This document shows, in pieces, positions 54,741-64,000 of a DNA stretch of 64,000 nucleotides. Position numbers and translations under genes: made by a program. The notes beneath the pieces are model-generated. The model had not been told where the DNA came from. It saw only the letters and a list, made by a program, of their open reading frames with translations, and searched no databases. The stretch is from Pirellulales bacterium. Its GTDB lineage: Bacteria; Planctomycetota; Planctomycetia; Pirellulales; PALSA-1355. The DNA lies in assembly GCA_022844125.1 (NCBI GenBank), contig JALHMI010000006.1, forward strand, positions 1 to 64,000, read 5' to 3'. Position 1 is the first letter of the stretch. Each line of letters starts with the position of its first letter.

Positions 54741-57104
54741 ATGTTGCTTCTGTGCCGTTCCGCTGCCTTGTTTATCGTCCTGGCGGCGCTCGCCTGTTTG
54801 AATTCTGCGAAGGCCGGCGGCCTGACCAAAGCCGCTGTAGTTGCTCCGAAGGACCTTTCACCGCGCGAGCAGAAAGCGGTGACGATGCTCGTCGAAGAGG
54901 TCGAGAAGCGGACCGGCGTGCGATGGAGTGTGGTGCCCGATAAGCCGGCGAGCGAAACGTGGATCACGGTTGTGCCGGCCAAGGCGGATGGCTCGCGTAA
55001 GGCTGAGTCGTTTCAACTGAGGAGCTATCCCGACGGAGTGAGTATCTCGGGGGCCGACGAACGCGGGACGCTGTTCGGCATCGGCTACCTGTTGCGGCAA
55101 CTGCGAATGACGCCGGGCAGGATCATGCTGGCCGACGACTTGCAGGTCGACACCGCGCCGGCGTATCCCATTCGTGGGCATCAGCTTGGTTATCGCCCCA
55201 AGACGAACAGTTACGACGCCTGGGATCTGCCACAGTGGGAGCAGTACTATCGCGATCTGGCGGTGTTCGGTTCGAACGCGGTGGAGTTGATTCCGCCGCG
55301 GAGCGATGACGCGGCCACCAGTCCGCACTTTCCGCGGCCGCCGCTGGAGATGATGACCGGCATGTCGCGCCTGGCCGATGAGTATGGCCTGGACGTGTGG
55401 ATCTGGTATCCGGCGATGGACAAGGACTACGGTGATCCGGCGACGGTCGAGTTTGCGCTGAAGGAATGGGAGGAGGTCTACAAGGCGCTACCGCGGATCG
55501 ATGCGATCTTTGTCCCCGGCGGCGATCCGGGCCACACGCAGCCGAAGCATCTATTCACGTTGCTCGAAAAGCAGACGGCGCTGCTGAAGAAGTATCACCC
55601 CAAGGCGCAGATGTGGATGTCTCCACAGGGGTTCACGGCCGAGTGGATGGATGAGTATTACGAACTGATGAAGGCGGAGCCTGAGTGGCTGAGCGGCGTG
55701 GTGTTCGGGCCGCAGGTGCGAGTAAGCCTGCCGGAGCTGCGCGCGAGCATTCCGGCGAAGTATCCGATTCGACACTATCCGGACCTTACCCATAGCCGGC
55801 AGTGCCAGTACCCGGTGCCGGATTGGGATCTGGCGCACGCGGTCACTTCGGCGCGCGAGCCGATCAATCCGCGGCCCAACGGACAGGCAACGATCTTTCG
55901 CCTGCTGCAGCCGCACACGATCGGCTTCCTGACCTACAGCGAAGGTTGCAACGACGACGTGAATAAGTTCGTGTGGAGCGGTCTGGGCTGGTCACCGGAT
56001 GCGATGGTGAGCGACATTCTGCGCGAGTTCGGCCTGTACTTCATCGGCGAGGACATGGGAGACGACTTCGCTCAGGGATTGCTCGCGCTGGAGCGGAACT
56101 GGCAGGGGCCGCTGCTCACCAATACGAATGTCGACGTGACACTTGAGCAGTTCCAGGCAATGGAACACCGAGCCACGCCCGGACAGAAGAAGAACTGGCG
56201 CTTTCAACAGGCGCTGTATCGGGCTTACTACGACGCTTACGTACGGCAGCGGTTGCTTCACGAAACGGACCTGGAAGCCCGGGCGATGGACGCACTGCGC
56301 ACGGCGCGGGAGACCGGCTCGCTGGCGGCGATCGACCGCGCGGCGACGTTTCTGGCTGAAGCCGACAAGCCGGTGGCGCCGGACCTGCGAAAGCGGGTGT
56401 TCGAACTGGCGGATGATCTGTTCGCCAGCATCCAGATGCAAACCAGCGTCGGCAAGTACCGGGCGATCTCGATCGATCGTGGAGCGACACTCGATACGGT
56501 CGACGTGCCGCTGAACAACCGGCAGTGGCTCGAACAGCGGTTCGCCGTGCTGAAGGAACATAGTGTCGACGACGAGCGGCTGGCCGGGATCGACGAGATC
56601 GTGAACTGGACGAATCCCGGGCCGGGGGGGTATTACGACGACCTGGGGAAAGCGGCGAGCCAGACGCATTTAATTCGCGGGCCGGGCTTTGACGAGGACC
56701 CCGCGTTTCTAGTTTCGGCGAAGACGGGGTTTGCCGGGTTCGGACCGATGCGGACGAGCTGGAAGGATCACGGCGAGGCGATGCTGGAACGGCCGCTGCG
56801 GATGCGGTGGGAAGGGCTTGATCCGTCAGCGAGCTACAAGCTGCGCGTGACGTACGGTGGCGACGGCGCGGACAAGCCGGTGCGTTGCGAAGCAGTGCCC
56901 GGCATCGAGGTGCATCCCTATTTGGAGAAGAGGAAGCCGGTGGGGCCGGTGGAGTTCGACTTGCCCGCCGAGGCCACCCAGAGTGGCACGCTGGAGCTGT
57001 CCTGGCATGGGCCGAAAGGGCGTGGCGGCAACGGACGGAACACGCAGGTCTCTGAGGTGTGGATCATTAAGAAGGATACAGCGGGAAGGACGAAGGATGA
57101 ATAA
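54741..57104 (+). CDS. Secreted glycosidase-like protein with GH20-type N-terminal domain
   Basis: A 787-residue exported protein from ATG 54741 (signal MLLLCRSAALFIVLAALACL). The N-terminal ~130 residues resemble the zincin-like domain that precedes catalytic barrels in family 20 glycosidases and alpha-glucuronidases (LSPREQKAVTMLVEEVEKRTG, GVSISGADERGTLFGIGYLLRQLR). Then comes a likely TIM barrel (YRDLAVFGSNAVELIPP, YGLDVWIWYPAMDKDYG, DAIFVPGGDPGHTQP) and a C-terminal beta domain. The catalytic acids cannot be assigned with confidence. It overlaps the next gene by 8 bp (ATGAATAA), a sign of co-translation. Substrate is likely a complex glycan, by analogy. Confidence 0.78.
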   Translation: MLLLCRSAALFIVLAALACLNSAKAGGLTKAAVVAPKDLSPREQKAVTMLVEEVEKRTGVRWSVVPDKPASETWITVVPAKADGSRKAESFQLRSYPDGVSISGADERGTLFGIGYLLRQLRMTPGRIMLADDLQVDTAPAYPIRGHQLGYRPKTNSYDAWDLPQWEQYYRDLAVFGSNAVELIPPRSDDAATSPHFPRPPLEMMTGMSRLADEYGLDVWIWYPAMDKDYGDPATVEFALKEWEEVYKALPRIDAIFVPGGDPGHTQPKHLFTLLEKQTALLKKYHPKAQMWMSPQGFTAEWMDEYYELMKAEPEWLSGVVFGPQVRVSLPELRASIPAKYPIRHYPDLTHSRQCQYPVPDWDLAHAVTSAREPINPRPNGQATIFRLLQPHTIGFLTYSEGCNDDVNKFVWSGLGWSPDAMVSDILREFGLYFIGEDMGDDFAQGLLALERNWQGPLLTNTNVDVTLEQFQAMEHRATPGQKKNWRFQQALYRAYYDAYVRQRLLHETDLEARAMDALRTARETGSLAAIDRAATFLAEADKPVAPDLRKRVFELADDLFASIQMQTSVGKYRAISIDRGATLDTVDVPLNNRQWLEQRFAVLKEHSVDDERLAGIDEIVNWTNPGPGGYYDDLGKAASQTHLIRGPGFDEDPAFLVSAKTGFAGFGPMRTSWKDHGEAMLERPLRMRWEGLDPSASYKLRVTYGGDGADKPVRCEAVPGIEVHPYLEKRKPVGPVEFDLPAEATQSGTLELSWHGPKGRGGNGRNTQVSEVWIIKKDTAGRTKDE

Positions 57105-58449
57105 AACGCACGTTTGGCATCTGGTGGTGGGACTCGTCGTGCTAACTGCCGGTGTGACGCGAGCGGAAGGGCTGCGCGTGGGAGCGGCGGCGGTGAACAT
57201 CGCGGCGGATGACTCGATGGTCATCGGGGGCGGCATCGGGCCAGGAAAAGCCACCGGGCAGGAAGGCGAACTGCGAGCCGTGGCGACGGTTATCTCGCAG
57301 GGGGAAGGATCCACCGTGGCGATCGTGGCTTGCGATGTGCTGTTCGTCGAGCGCGATTTTATCGACCGGGCGCTCGCGCGAATTGAAAAGCAGACCGGCA
57401 TTCCGGCGTCGCACGTGCTGGTGAATGCCACGCACACGCATCACGCGCCGACGACTTCGACGGTGCATGGCTACGAGCGCGAAGTGGAGTTCGTCCGCCG
57501 GCTGGAAGACGCGATCGTGCTGGCGGTCGAAACTGCCGCCGCGAATGCCCACGATAGCGACAACGTGCAGATGCTTTACAAGCTGGGCGAAGAGCGCACG
57601 GTGGGCGCCAACAGTCGCGTGCTGCTCTCGGACAATACAATCTTCTGGATCGGCTCGATGGACGACGCGGTGCGGCATACCGGGCCGTTTGATCCGCAGC
57701 TTCCGGTGCTGGCGTTCCGCAACGGAGCAGATGACAAGCTGCGAGCGCTGCTGTTCAACCACTCGACGCACACGATTGGCACCCGGCAGGTGGGCGTGCG
57801 CTCGCCCAGCTTTTATGGCCTGGCGGCGCAGGAGCTGGAAAGCGAGCTGGGCTGCCCGGTCGAGTTCCTGGAAGGGGCGTCGGGTTCGACGCACAACATT
57901 CAGCCGGTGCCGGTGGATGAAGCGATCAAGCGGATGAAGGCGGCCGTGCTTAACGCGCTGGCCGAGGCCGAGCCTCAGGAAGTCAAGCGGGTGGCCTCGC
58001 TCAAGCGGCCATTCGAATTCAAAGTCCGCACGTTTGACGAGTCGATTGAAGACGAGAAGGTGTCGAGCTATTGCCGTAAGCGGGCGCCTGCGCATGCCGA
58101 TCCGATCATCGACGTGTTCCGCAACATGCGGCTCAAGCTGAAGCCGGAGCAAGGGAAGACGCGCGAGACGTTCTTGCAGGTGATCGCCTTGGGAGACGTG
58201 GCAATTGTGGGCGTGCCGGCCGAGTATTTCACAATCTTTGGCGTCGACATCAAGCGCCGTTCGCCATTCAAGCACACAATCGTCGCCGAGCTGGCGAACG
58301 ACTGGATCGGGTACCTGCCGAATCACGAGGCGCATGCGATGGGCGGCTATCAGACCTGGATGGGGCTTCACAGCTATGCCGAGGAGGGAACAGGCGAACG
58401 GGTCGCGGATGAAGTGGTCAAGATGCTCAACGAGCTCGCCGGAAAGTAA
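57097..58449 (+). CDS. Neutral ceramidase-like / alkaline ceramidase-family secreted hydrolase
   Basis: A 450-residue exported protein (signal MNKTHVWHLVVGLVVLTAGVTRA). The metal-site motif NATHTHHAPTTS near residue 108 and LFNHSTHTIG near 227, plus EGASGSTHN and YLPNHEAHAMGGYQTW, match the N-terminal metal domain of neutral ceramidase-like proteins found widely in planctomycetes. Planctomycete members usually lack proven ceramidase activity, so a zinc amidohydrolase for another N-acyl substrate is equally likely. It sits second in an operon between the glycosidase-like protein and a PVC cytochrome. Confidence 0.85.
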   Translation: MNKTHVWHLVVGLVVLTAGVTRAEGLRVGAAAVNIAADDSMVIGGGIGPGKATGQEGELRAVATVISQGEGSTVAIVACDVLFVERDFIDRALARIEKQTGIPASHVLVNATHTHHAPTTSTVHGYEREVEFVRRLEDAIVLAVETAAANAHDSDNVQMLYKLGEERTVGANSRVLLSDNTIFWIGSMDDAVRHTGPFDPQLPVLAFRNGADDKLRALLFNHSTHTIGTRQVGVRSPSFYGLAAQELESELGCPVEFLEGASGSTHNIQPVPVDEAIKRMKAAVLNALAEAEPQEVKRVASLKRPFEFKVRTFDESIEDEKVSSYCRKRAPAHADPIIDVFRNMRLKLKPEQGKTRETFLQVIALGDVAIVGVPAEYFTIFGVDIKRRSPFKHTIVAELANDWIGYLPNHEAHAMGGYQTWMGLHSYAEEGTGERVADEVVKMLNELAGK

Positions 58450-58456
58450 CGCACGT

Positions 58457-61408
58457 ATGCGGTTCGCTGTCGGCTATCTGCTGCTGTTTGTATGCGTGGG
58501 CATCGCGTTTGGCGAGGAGCCCGCCGAGCGGACGAGCCCGCTTTCGCCCGCGGAAGAGCTGGCGACGTTTGAATTGGCGGATAAGCGGCTGACTGTTGAC
58601 CTCGTGGCCGCGGAGCCGGAAGTCGACAGCCCGGTGGCGGTCTGCTGGGACGCCTCGGGCCGGATGTACGTGGCCGAGATGATCGACTATCCGGCCGGTC
58701 CAGGCAGTGGGCGGATTCGCCGGCTGGAGGATCGCGACAACGACGGACGCTATGAACATGCGACCGTGTTTGCGGCAGGTCTTGAGTTTCCGAACGGGCT
58801 GATCGTGGCCAATCGCGGACTGTTCGTCACCGCGGCGCCCGATCTGTTATTTCTCAAGGACACGAACGATGACGGCGTGGCTGACGAGAAGACGGTTGTG
58901 TTTACGGGCTTCGGCGAAGGAAACCAGCAACTGCGGGCGAACGGTTTGACCTGGGGGCTCGACAACTGGATTTATGGCGCGAATGGCCGCAGCGACGGGG
59001 CGATTCGCCGGCCCGATCAACCGGCCGAGCAGGCCGTGTCGATTCGCGGCTGCGACTTTCGCTTCACGCCGGATGGCAAGCGTTTCGAAGCCACGAGCGG
59101 GCAGAGCCAGTTTGGCCAGTCGCACGACGACTGGGGAAACCGATTTCTCTCCTGGAATACGATTCCGGTGCGGCATGCACTCCTGGATCGGGCGTTTATC
59201 GAGCGAAATCCGCGGCTGGCGATGTTCGCGGTGCGGGACATTGCCGATCCGACCGATCCGGGGCAGGTGTTCCCGCAGAGCCCGCGGCCGAAGACGTTCA
59301 ATCGCGAGGCGGTGGATTTTTATAACGCGCTTTCCGGGATGAGCGTGTATCGCGGCGACGCGCTGGGGAAGGACTATGAGGGGAGCGTGTTCGCGGGCGA
59401 ATCGCTGACGAACCTGGTGCATCGGCGGGTGCTGACGCCGCAGGGGGCGACGTTCGTTTCGCGTCGCGGAGAGCACGATCGCGAGTTTCTGGCCGCGCGC
59501 GACGGCTGGTTTCATCCCGTGTTCACGACAACCGGGCCGGACGGGGCGTTATATCTAGTCGACTTTTATCGCCGCTGGGTGGAGCATCCGGCGTTTGTGG
59601 CCGAGGCGCTGCGCGAGGGTGTCGACTGGCAGGAGGGATCGGGACACGGCCGGATCTGGAAAGTGAGCCGGCGCGAGAATACCTGGCCGCCGAAACCGCG
59701 AGTGGACCTGGCGGGGATGAGTTCGGCAGAGCTGGTGAAGCAACTGGAGTCGCTCAATGGTTGGCGGCGCGATTGCGCGCAGCGATTGCTGGTCGAGCGG
59801 CGCGATGAAACCTCGCTACCAGCGGTGCGGGCGCTATTGGCCAGCTCGCACATGCCGCAAGCGAAGCTGCATCTGCTGGGTGTGCTCGATGGAATGGGAC
59901 AGCTTGACGACGGGCAGCTCGTGCGGGCGATGGAAGACGGCGACGTGCGCGTGCGGCAGTTCGCGCTGCGAATGGCTACTCCACGGCTGGCGACTTCGGA
60001 TCCGCTGCGGAACGCGGCGCTGGCGATGACGGACTTTCCCTCGCCGGCTTTGCGGTTCGAGCTGGCGGCGGCGCTGGCAGGCATCGAAGGGCCGGAGAAG
60101 GTCGATGCGCTTGTGCGGCTGGCCGATTTGGAAACGCGTGACGAGACGATTGGCTTGGCAATCGTTGGCAGCCTGGGGAAATCGGCCGGACCATTCCTGC
60201 AGGCTCTTATGGGCAAACACTCCGAATGGCGGAAGAAGCCGTCTGCCGATCAGTTGCGGCTGCTGCGCGAAGCGGCTGCCGCGGTGGCCGCCGCGCGCGA
60301 CGATCGGCAGCTTGCGGCATGCTTCGGACTCATCGCCCCGGAGAATCCAGAGAAAGTGCGGCCCGGCGACCTGGCGATGCTGGCCGGCTTTGCGCAAGGA
60401 ATTGCCGACCGAGGATATTCGCTGAAGGCGCTTTTGGCCGATCCGCCGGAGGGGCTGAAGCCGCACGTGCCGGCGGTGAACCTGCTGCTCGAAGCGGCTC
60501 GCACACTGGCTGCCGCGGAGGATCGCAAGCCAGAGTATCGGCTGACGGCGATCGACGTGCTCGGCACGATCGACGCGGCGAGCGGGCCAGTGCTGGTCAA
60601 GCTGATTGAGCCGGACCAGCCCGAGCCATTGCAGACGGCAGCGGCGCGGGCGCTTTCCAGCACGGACGCCGCGAGTGCGGAACGGATGTTCGCGCGCTGG
60701 AACGAACTGACGACCGGCACGCGGCGGGCCCTGGTTGCGGCGTCATTGCGATCGCCGACGACGACCGCGGCGCTGGTGTCGGCGATTGAAGGCGAGCAGA
60801 TTCTGGCCCGGGAGCTCGAGCCGGCGACGCGCGACGCGCTGCTGGCCGTGCGCGATCCGCAGCTTGAACCGCGGATCAAGAAGCTGCTGGAGTCGCAGGC
60901 GGCCGCGCAGAATCGAGACGAGATTGTGCAGAAGTACACCGTGGCGCTGGAGAAGGATGGCGACCGGAGCCGCGGCGCCGCGCTCTTCGAGAAGCACTGC
61001 CTGGTATGCCACACGGTGCAGACGCGCGGCAACCGCGTGGGGCCGGACCTGTCGGGCGTGGGCGCGCGGCCGAAAGAGACGATCCTGGTCGATGTGTTTG
61101 ATCCGAGCCGGCAGGTGACGCCGGAGTTCGTGGCTTACACGCTGGTAACGAATGACGGACAAGTGATGAGCGGGCTGGTGGTTTCCGAAACGGGCGACAG
61201 TCTCACCTTGCGGCGGGCCGAAGGAGCCCAGGACTTTGTGCGCCGGGCCGACGTCGAGGTGCTGCGCTCGACGGGTAAGTCGCTGATGCCCGAGGGATTG
61301 GAAGCAAACCTGAGCGAGCAGGACGTGGCGGATTTGCTATCGTTTCTGTCGCAGCCGAACGCGGCGTTATTTTCGAAGCCGCTGATGCCGGAAGGTACGA
61401 AGCGGTAG
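58457..61408 (+). CDS. PVC-type heme-binding CxxCH protein (membrane-bound dehydrogenase domain)
   Basis: A 983-residue exported protein from ATG 58457 (signal MRFAVGYLLLFVCVGIAFG), third gene of the operon, 7 bp after the ceramidase-like gene. Propeller motifs are SPVAVCWDASGRMYVAEMID, RDNDGRYEHATVF, DTNDDGVADEKTVVF and WIYGANGRSDGAIRR; HEAT-like repeats span ~440-800 and the cytochrome domain has CLVCH at residue 848 and STGKSLMPEGLEANLSE near the end. Its domain order equals the C-terminal two thirds of the 24086 protein, so these are paralogues. Likely oxidises a product of the two upstream hydrolases. Confidence 0.9.
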   Translation: MRFAVGYLLLFVCVGIAFGEEPAERTSPLSPAEELATFELADKRLTVDLVAAEPEVDSPVAVCWDASGRMYVAEMIDYPAGPGSGRIRRLEDRDNDGRYEHATVFAAGLEFPNGLIVANRGLFVTAAPDLLFLKDTNDDGVADEKTVVFTGFGEGNQQLRANGLTWGLDNWIYGANGRSDGAIRRPDQPAEQAVSIRGCDFRFTPDGKRFEATSGQSQFGQSHDDWGNRFLSWNTIPVRHALLDRAFIERNPRLAMFAVRDIADPTDPGQVFPQSPRPKTFNREAVDFYNALSGMSVYRGDALGKDYEGSVFAGESLTNLVHRRVLTPQGATFVSRRGEHDREFLAARDGWFHPVFTTTGPDGALYLVDFYRRWVEHPAFVAEALREGVDWQEGSGHGRIWKVSRRENTWPPKPRVDLAGMSSAELVKQLESLNGWRRDCAQRLLVERRDETSLPAVRALLASSHMPQAKLHLLGVLDGMGQLDDGQLVRAMEDGDVRVRQFALRMATPRLATSDPLRNAALAMTDFPSPALRFELAAALAGIEGPEKVDALVRLADLETRDETIGLAIVGSLGKSAGPFLQALMGKHSEWRKKPSADQLRLLREAAAAVAAARDDRQLAACFGLIAPENPEKVRPGDLAMLAGFAQGIADRGYSLKALLADPPEGLKPHVPAVNLLLEAARTLAAAEDRKPEYRLTAIDVLGTIDAASGPVLVKLIEPDQPEPLQTAAARALSSTDAASAERMFARWNELTTGTRRALVAASLRSPTTTAALVSAIEGEQILARELEPATRDALLAVRDPQLEPRIKKLLESQAAAQNRDEIVQKYTVALEKDGDRSRGAALFEKHCLVCHTVQTRGNRVGPDLSGVGARPKETILVDVFDPSRQVTPEFVAYTLVTNDGQVMSGLVVSETGDSLTLRRAEGAQDFVRRADVEVLRSTGKSLMPEGLEANLSEQDVADLLSFLSQPNAALFSKPLMPEGTKR

Positions 61409-61470
61409 GGGCACGAGAACCCCAGCCGCTGTCGGCAATGGTTCCGTGCCAGGCAGTGCAGAGGCCACTG

Positions 61471-62622
61471 CTATTCTGGGTTGATTTCGAAGGGAAGCGA
61501 CACGGACTTCGACTCGACTCGCTCATCGAACTTGTCGAACTCGTCGACTTCGAACGGGCGGCCGATCGCGTTGCCGGCGAGATCTTCGAGCGTCGTGTCG
61601 GCAGTGAGCTGATAGTCTCCCGCGGACCAGGGCTGTTCGGGGGTGAACTGCCAGCAGGCTTCGCCGTCTCCGGTGGCGATCGTGCCGGCGATGCGCTGTC
61701 CGTTGGGGCCAATGACGCGCACGACGCGCTCTAGCAACGAGTGATCGAGCGGCTCGCCGAAGCGGAGAAGCAGCGGATCGCGGCTTTCAGCGACCGGTGC
61801 GGCAAGCTCCCAGTTGGCCGTGTCGATTGGCGTTGCATCGGCCGGACCAACCCGGAAGTGCTTGCGTGCGCCGGCGTTGAGCGGCGTGCGCGTGGCGTCG
61901 CGCCAGGCGCCGTCGACGACGAGCGAGTAACTGCGGCCTTCGACAATCGCGGGGCCCAGTTCTTCGCGCGGCTTGAGCCCTCGTTTGACACGGCCGGGAT
62001 CGAACAGCAGCGTGAACCGCTTTTGCTCGGCGTCCCACAGCTCTTCGCCGAGTTCGAGGAACACGCCTTCGACAGGCTGATCGTTCTCATCCAGCAGGTG
62101 TATGTGCCGGTAGGCTTCGCCGCGGCTCATCGGCGCGGAGAAGTGGATGTAGAACTTAAGCTGATTTTCAGGCAAGACGTCGGCCGTGGGATAGATGTGG
62201 GTGACTACCGTCGTCGGTTCAGAATCGCTGGTTGGCACTTCCATGACATGGATGAGCGGCGGTGAGTCCAACACGGCGCGGTAGCTCAGGCCCGGTTCGA
62301 GCGGATAGCGGGGCTGAAAGCGGAGCGTTCCGCCTTCGATGGTGAGCGTGCCGGTCAGGGGCGGCAGGTCGCTGGCCTCGGCGCCGACGGAGACCGTTAA
62401 GGTCTTGGCGCGGTCTTCGGCCGAGAGGGCCTCGAACTGTTTAAGTTGCTCGGCGCCGAGGCCGGTGATCTCGATCGAATAGCCGCGGTCAACGGAGCCC
62501 GCGAGCGTGATGCGCGGAGTAGCCTGCTGCGCGAAGCTGGTTGTCGCGATCGCTGAGAAGGTGATCATCGCGATGGCGGCATACAGCAACCTGGTGTTTA
62601 GGAAGAATCGAGGCCTGGACAT
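61471..62622 (-). CDS. Secreted protein with SbsA-like Ig fold domains
   Basis: A 383-residue exported protein from ATG 62622 (signal MSRPRFFLNTRLLYAAIAMIT). The mature part is beta-rich with repeated SbsA Ig-like features (TVVTHIYPTADVLPENQLKFYIHFSAPMSRGEAYRHIHLLDENDQPVEG is a typical opening, seen near residue 150) and DGEACWQFTPEQPWSAGDYQLTADTTLEDLAGNAIG later. It may be a surface or periplasmic binding protein. The 5' extension to 62748 is not supported. It converges with the PVC cytochrome gene. Confidence 0.75.
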   Translation of the reverse strand: MSRPRFFLNTRLLYAAIAMITFSAIATTSFAQQATPRITLAGSVDRGYSIEITGLGAEQLKQFEALSAEDRAKTLTVSVGAEASDLPPLTGTLTIEGGTLRFQPRYPLEPGLSYRAVLDSPPLIHVMEVPTSDSEPTTVVTHIYPTADVLPENQLKFYIHFSAPMSRGEAYRHIHLLDENDQPVEGVFLELGEELWDAEQKRFTLLFDPGRVKRGLKPREELGPAIVEGRSYSLVVDGAWRDATRTPLNAGARKHFRVGPADATPIDTANWELAAPVAESRDPLLLRFGEPLDHSLLERVVRVIGPNGQRIAGTIATGDGEACWQFTPEQPWSAGDYQLTADTTLEDLAGNAIGRPFEVDEFDKFDERVESKSVSLPFEINPE

Positions 62623-62683
62623 GGTTGCACCCGCCCTGACAAACCACGGTGAAACGGCGACCTTTATTCTATCAAGAAACGAA

Positions 62684-62717
62684 CACGGACGGTCTGACCG
62701 GGGCCAGACCGTCCGTG
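62684..62717 (-). terminator. Intrinsic-type terminator hairpin
   Basis: CACGGACGGTCTG (62684-62696) and CAGACCGTCCGTG (62705-62717) form a perfect 13-bp stem with loop ACCGGGGC. On the minus strand it is followed by TTCGTTTCTT. It lies between the gene ending at 62749 and the start of the next at 62622. Confidence 0.8.
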
Positions 62718-62748
62718 CTTGAAAGTGGGCTAGACGAGCGGCCAGCAC

Positions 62749-63831
62749 TTACGGCAGTTCGATGGCCTCGAGGTTGAGCGAACCGGCCTCGGTTTGCTTG
62801 AGCACGAGGGCATGGTCCTTGTCGAGCTTGTCGAGCTGGGTGACTCCCTTCAGGTCGCCGATCGTGTCGTACGGCAGGCCGGCGGTGCCGCTGATGCGGT
62901 CGGTGATGCCATCCGTCTTGTCGATCGTGGCGACGTCAACCTTCATCACGCCGCGGCTGCTGTTGGCCATCAGCAGGTAGTCCTTGCCGCCCTTGTTGTA
63001 GACAATCATGTCCAGCGGTCGGTTGCGGTTGCCGAGCTCGGCGATGGTCGTGCCGCGAACCTTCGCGCCTGGCTTTAAATCCGAGAGCGGGAACTTCACG
63101 AGCGGCGTGCAGGTGTAGGCGGCCAGGACGTTGGGCTCGCCGCTGATGTCGAAGACCGCCAGCGTGCGAACGGGCGAGTGCGTTTCCAGCTTGCCGTGCG
63201 CGCCGTGATAGATCTCGACGCCGGTGCCGCCGGCGGCTTCCTTGAATGGGAAATCGAGAACGCGGAGCTGCGAGGCGAACTCTTCATTCGAGAGGCCAGC
63301 GACAATGATCTGTCCGCCGGTGAACTGCAGGTCGGTGGTCACTTCCTGCCGTTTCTTGTCTTCGGTCGGAGCATTGGGAAGCTGGGCCCGCGAGAACTTG
63401 ACGTCTTCGAGCTTTTGCTCGGCGAGCTTGCCCGCCGAATCGAGACGCACGACGACAGGCGTGGCGTCGGGACCGGTGCCCCGCGAGACCGAGAAGAAGG
63501 TGTTGCCGGTTTCCGGGTTCACGGCCATGTCGTTGATCAGGATTCCCTTGGGCGTGGTGCCGAGCAGGGCCGCGATTTTCTCGTCAAGCTTTTCGACGCT
63601 GAGCTTCTCGCTGGGCGAGCCCGAGGATTTGTCTTCGGTGGCGACGGCCACGATGCTGGAGCCTTGCGGGTCGCCGATCAGCAGGATGCTTTGCGGGGCG
63701 AACGTGATCGGGCCGATTGATTTGAGCTTAGGCGAACCTTGCTGCATGCCGGCGGTGAGATCGGCTGCGGGGGCGGCACTCGCGATAAGCGAGAGGGCCA
63801 GGGCGGCGAGGAGCGTGGAGCGAACAGGCAT
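62749..63831 (-). CDS. Secreted protein of unknown function, possible beta-propeller
   Basis: A 360-residue exported protein (signal MPVRSTLLAALALSLIASAAPAA). Its body contains repeated beta-strand patterns such as ILLIGDPQGSSIVAVATED, ILINDMAVNPETGNTFFSVSRG, PVRTLAVFDISGEPNVLAAY and RPLDMIVYNKGGKDYLLMANSSRG, consistent with a YVTN-like or other propeller, but I do not recognise the family. It ends at a strong hairpin terminator, so it is probably monocistronic. Upstream 63832-64000 has no supported gene. Confidence 0.7.
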   Translation of the reverse strand: MPVRSTLLAALALSLIASAAPAADLTAGMQQGSPKLKSIGPITFAPQSILLIGDPQGSSIVAVATEDKSSGSPSEKLSVEKLDEKIAALLGTTPKGILINDMAVNPETGNTFFSVSRGTGPDATPVVVRLDSAGKLAEQKLEDVKFSRAQLPNAPTEDKKRQEVTTDLQFTGGQIIVAGLSNEEFASQLRVLDFPFKEAAGGTGVEIYHGAHGKLETHSPVRTLAVFDISGEPNVLAAYTCTPLVKFPLSDLKPGAKVRGTTIAELGNRNRPLDMIVYNKGGKDYLLMANSSRGVMKVDVATIDKTDGITDRISGTAGLPYDTIGDLKGVTQLDKLDKDHALVLKQTEAGSLNLEAIELP

Positions 63832-64000
63832 CGTAAGTCCTCCTGTAATAGAAGCGGGTGGATCCGCGTGTGCGTTCAGCGGGCTCTCGCTGGAGCAGAC
63901 AACGCCGCGGCGCGAGAAAAGTTCCCGGCCGCGGCGCGTTAAGTGTAGCAGAGCCGCTACGAACGATCGAACAAATGCGCAGATCGTTTGGCTACTTCGA

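Overview
The window is high-GC bacterial DNA that reads as a Planctomycetota chromosome, most likely a Pirellulales-like lineage. The evidence is three very large secreted PVC-type heme-binding proteins (beta-propeller, HEAT-like repeats, C-terminal CxxCH), an extracellular beta-helix protein with a planctomycete-style LEPLERR N-terminal sorting motif, zinc-ribbon membrane proteins, small RRWFRFSL-type membrane proteins and many dispersed palindromic intergenic repeats. I saw no rRNA, tRNA or CRISPR array. No step here is more than sequence reading; family names come from motif recognition.

Layout. 1-4.5 kb: an N,N-dimethylformamidase-like secreted-type protein, an orphan sugar-type ABC substrate-binding lipoprotein and an Ldh_2 family dehydrogenase, with two long nested hairpin repeats at the convergent gene ends. 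4.5-7.8 kb: a proteostasis pair (hsp20, lon) divergent from a DksA/TraR-type regulator. 8.1-11.3 kb: a split methylmalonyl-CoA mutase operon (large subunit, B12-binding subunit, MeaB GTPase) with a palindromic repeat between the two subunit genes. 11.4-17.5 kb: an ECHDC3-like enoyl-CoA hydratase, a selenium-binding protein/methanethiol oxidase, a P1B-type metal ATPase with TPC and QExxD transmembrane motifs, a cytochrome c-like protein and a universal stress protein. 17.5-22.7 kb: an accessory region of small membrane proteins, several repeat families and a two-gene DUF5131-TcmP module, the best candidate for a poorly described system. 22.7-32.5 kb: a SelA-like PLP enzyme and an operon of a CehA/McbA metallohydrolase-PVC cytochrome fusion, a tandem alpha/beta hydrolase and a sodium:solute symporter. 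32.5-42.4 kb: infC with an ATA start, a cyclase-family hydrolase, a zinc-ribbon membrane protein, a cysteine desulfurase, a CxxCH prenyltransferase-fold protein and a second PVC cytochrome. 42.4-45.3 kb: a thiolase and an acyl-CoA synthetase. 45.3-50.3 kb: repeats, a 1004-residue beta-helix surface protein and a frameshifted gene remnant. 50.3-54.3 kb: a short CoA-transferase, a Yip1 protein, an SMP-30 lactonase and an ECF sigma factor with a candidate anti-sigma. 54.7-64 kb: an operon of a secreted glycosidase-like protein, a ceramidase-like hydrolase and a third PVC cytochrome, then two secreted proteins separated by a strong terminator hairpin.

Taken together the genes describe a heterotroph with acyl-CoA/propionyl-CoA metabolism (mutase, MeaB, thiolase, acyl-CoA ligase, enoyl-CoA hydratase, CoA-transferase) and periplasmic polymer or glycoside breakdown linked to secreted c-type heme proteins. 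The most informative non-coding signals are the repeats: (i) nested long inverted repeats, (ii) paired CACAGGTG hairpins in at least four gaps, (iii) GTGCCACTGCTGG palindromes in three gaps, and (iv) a ~330-bp element in two opposite-facing copies sharing an exact 30-nt block.
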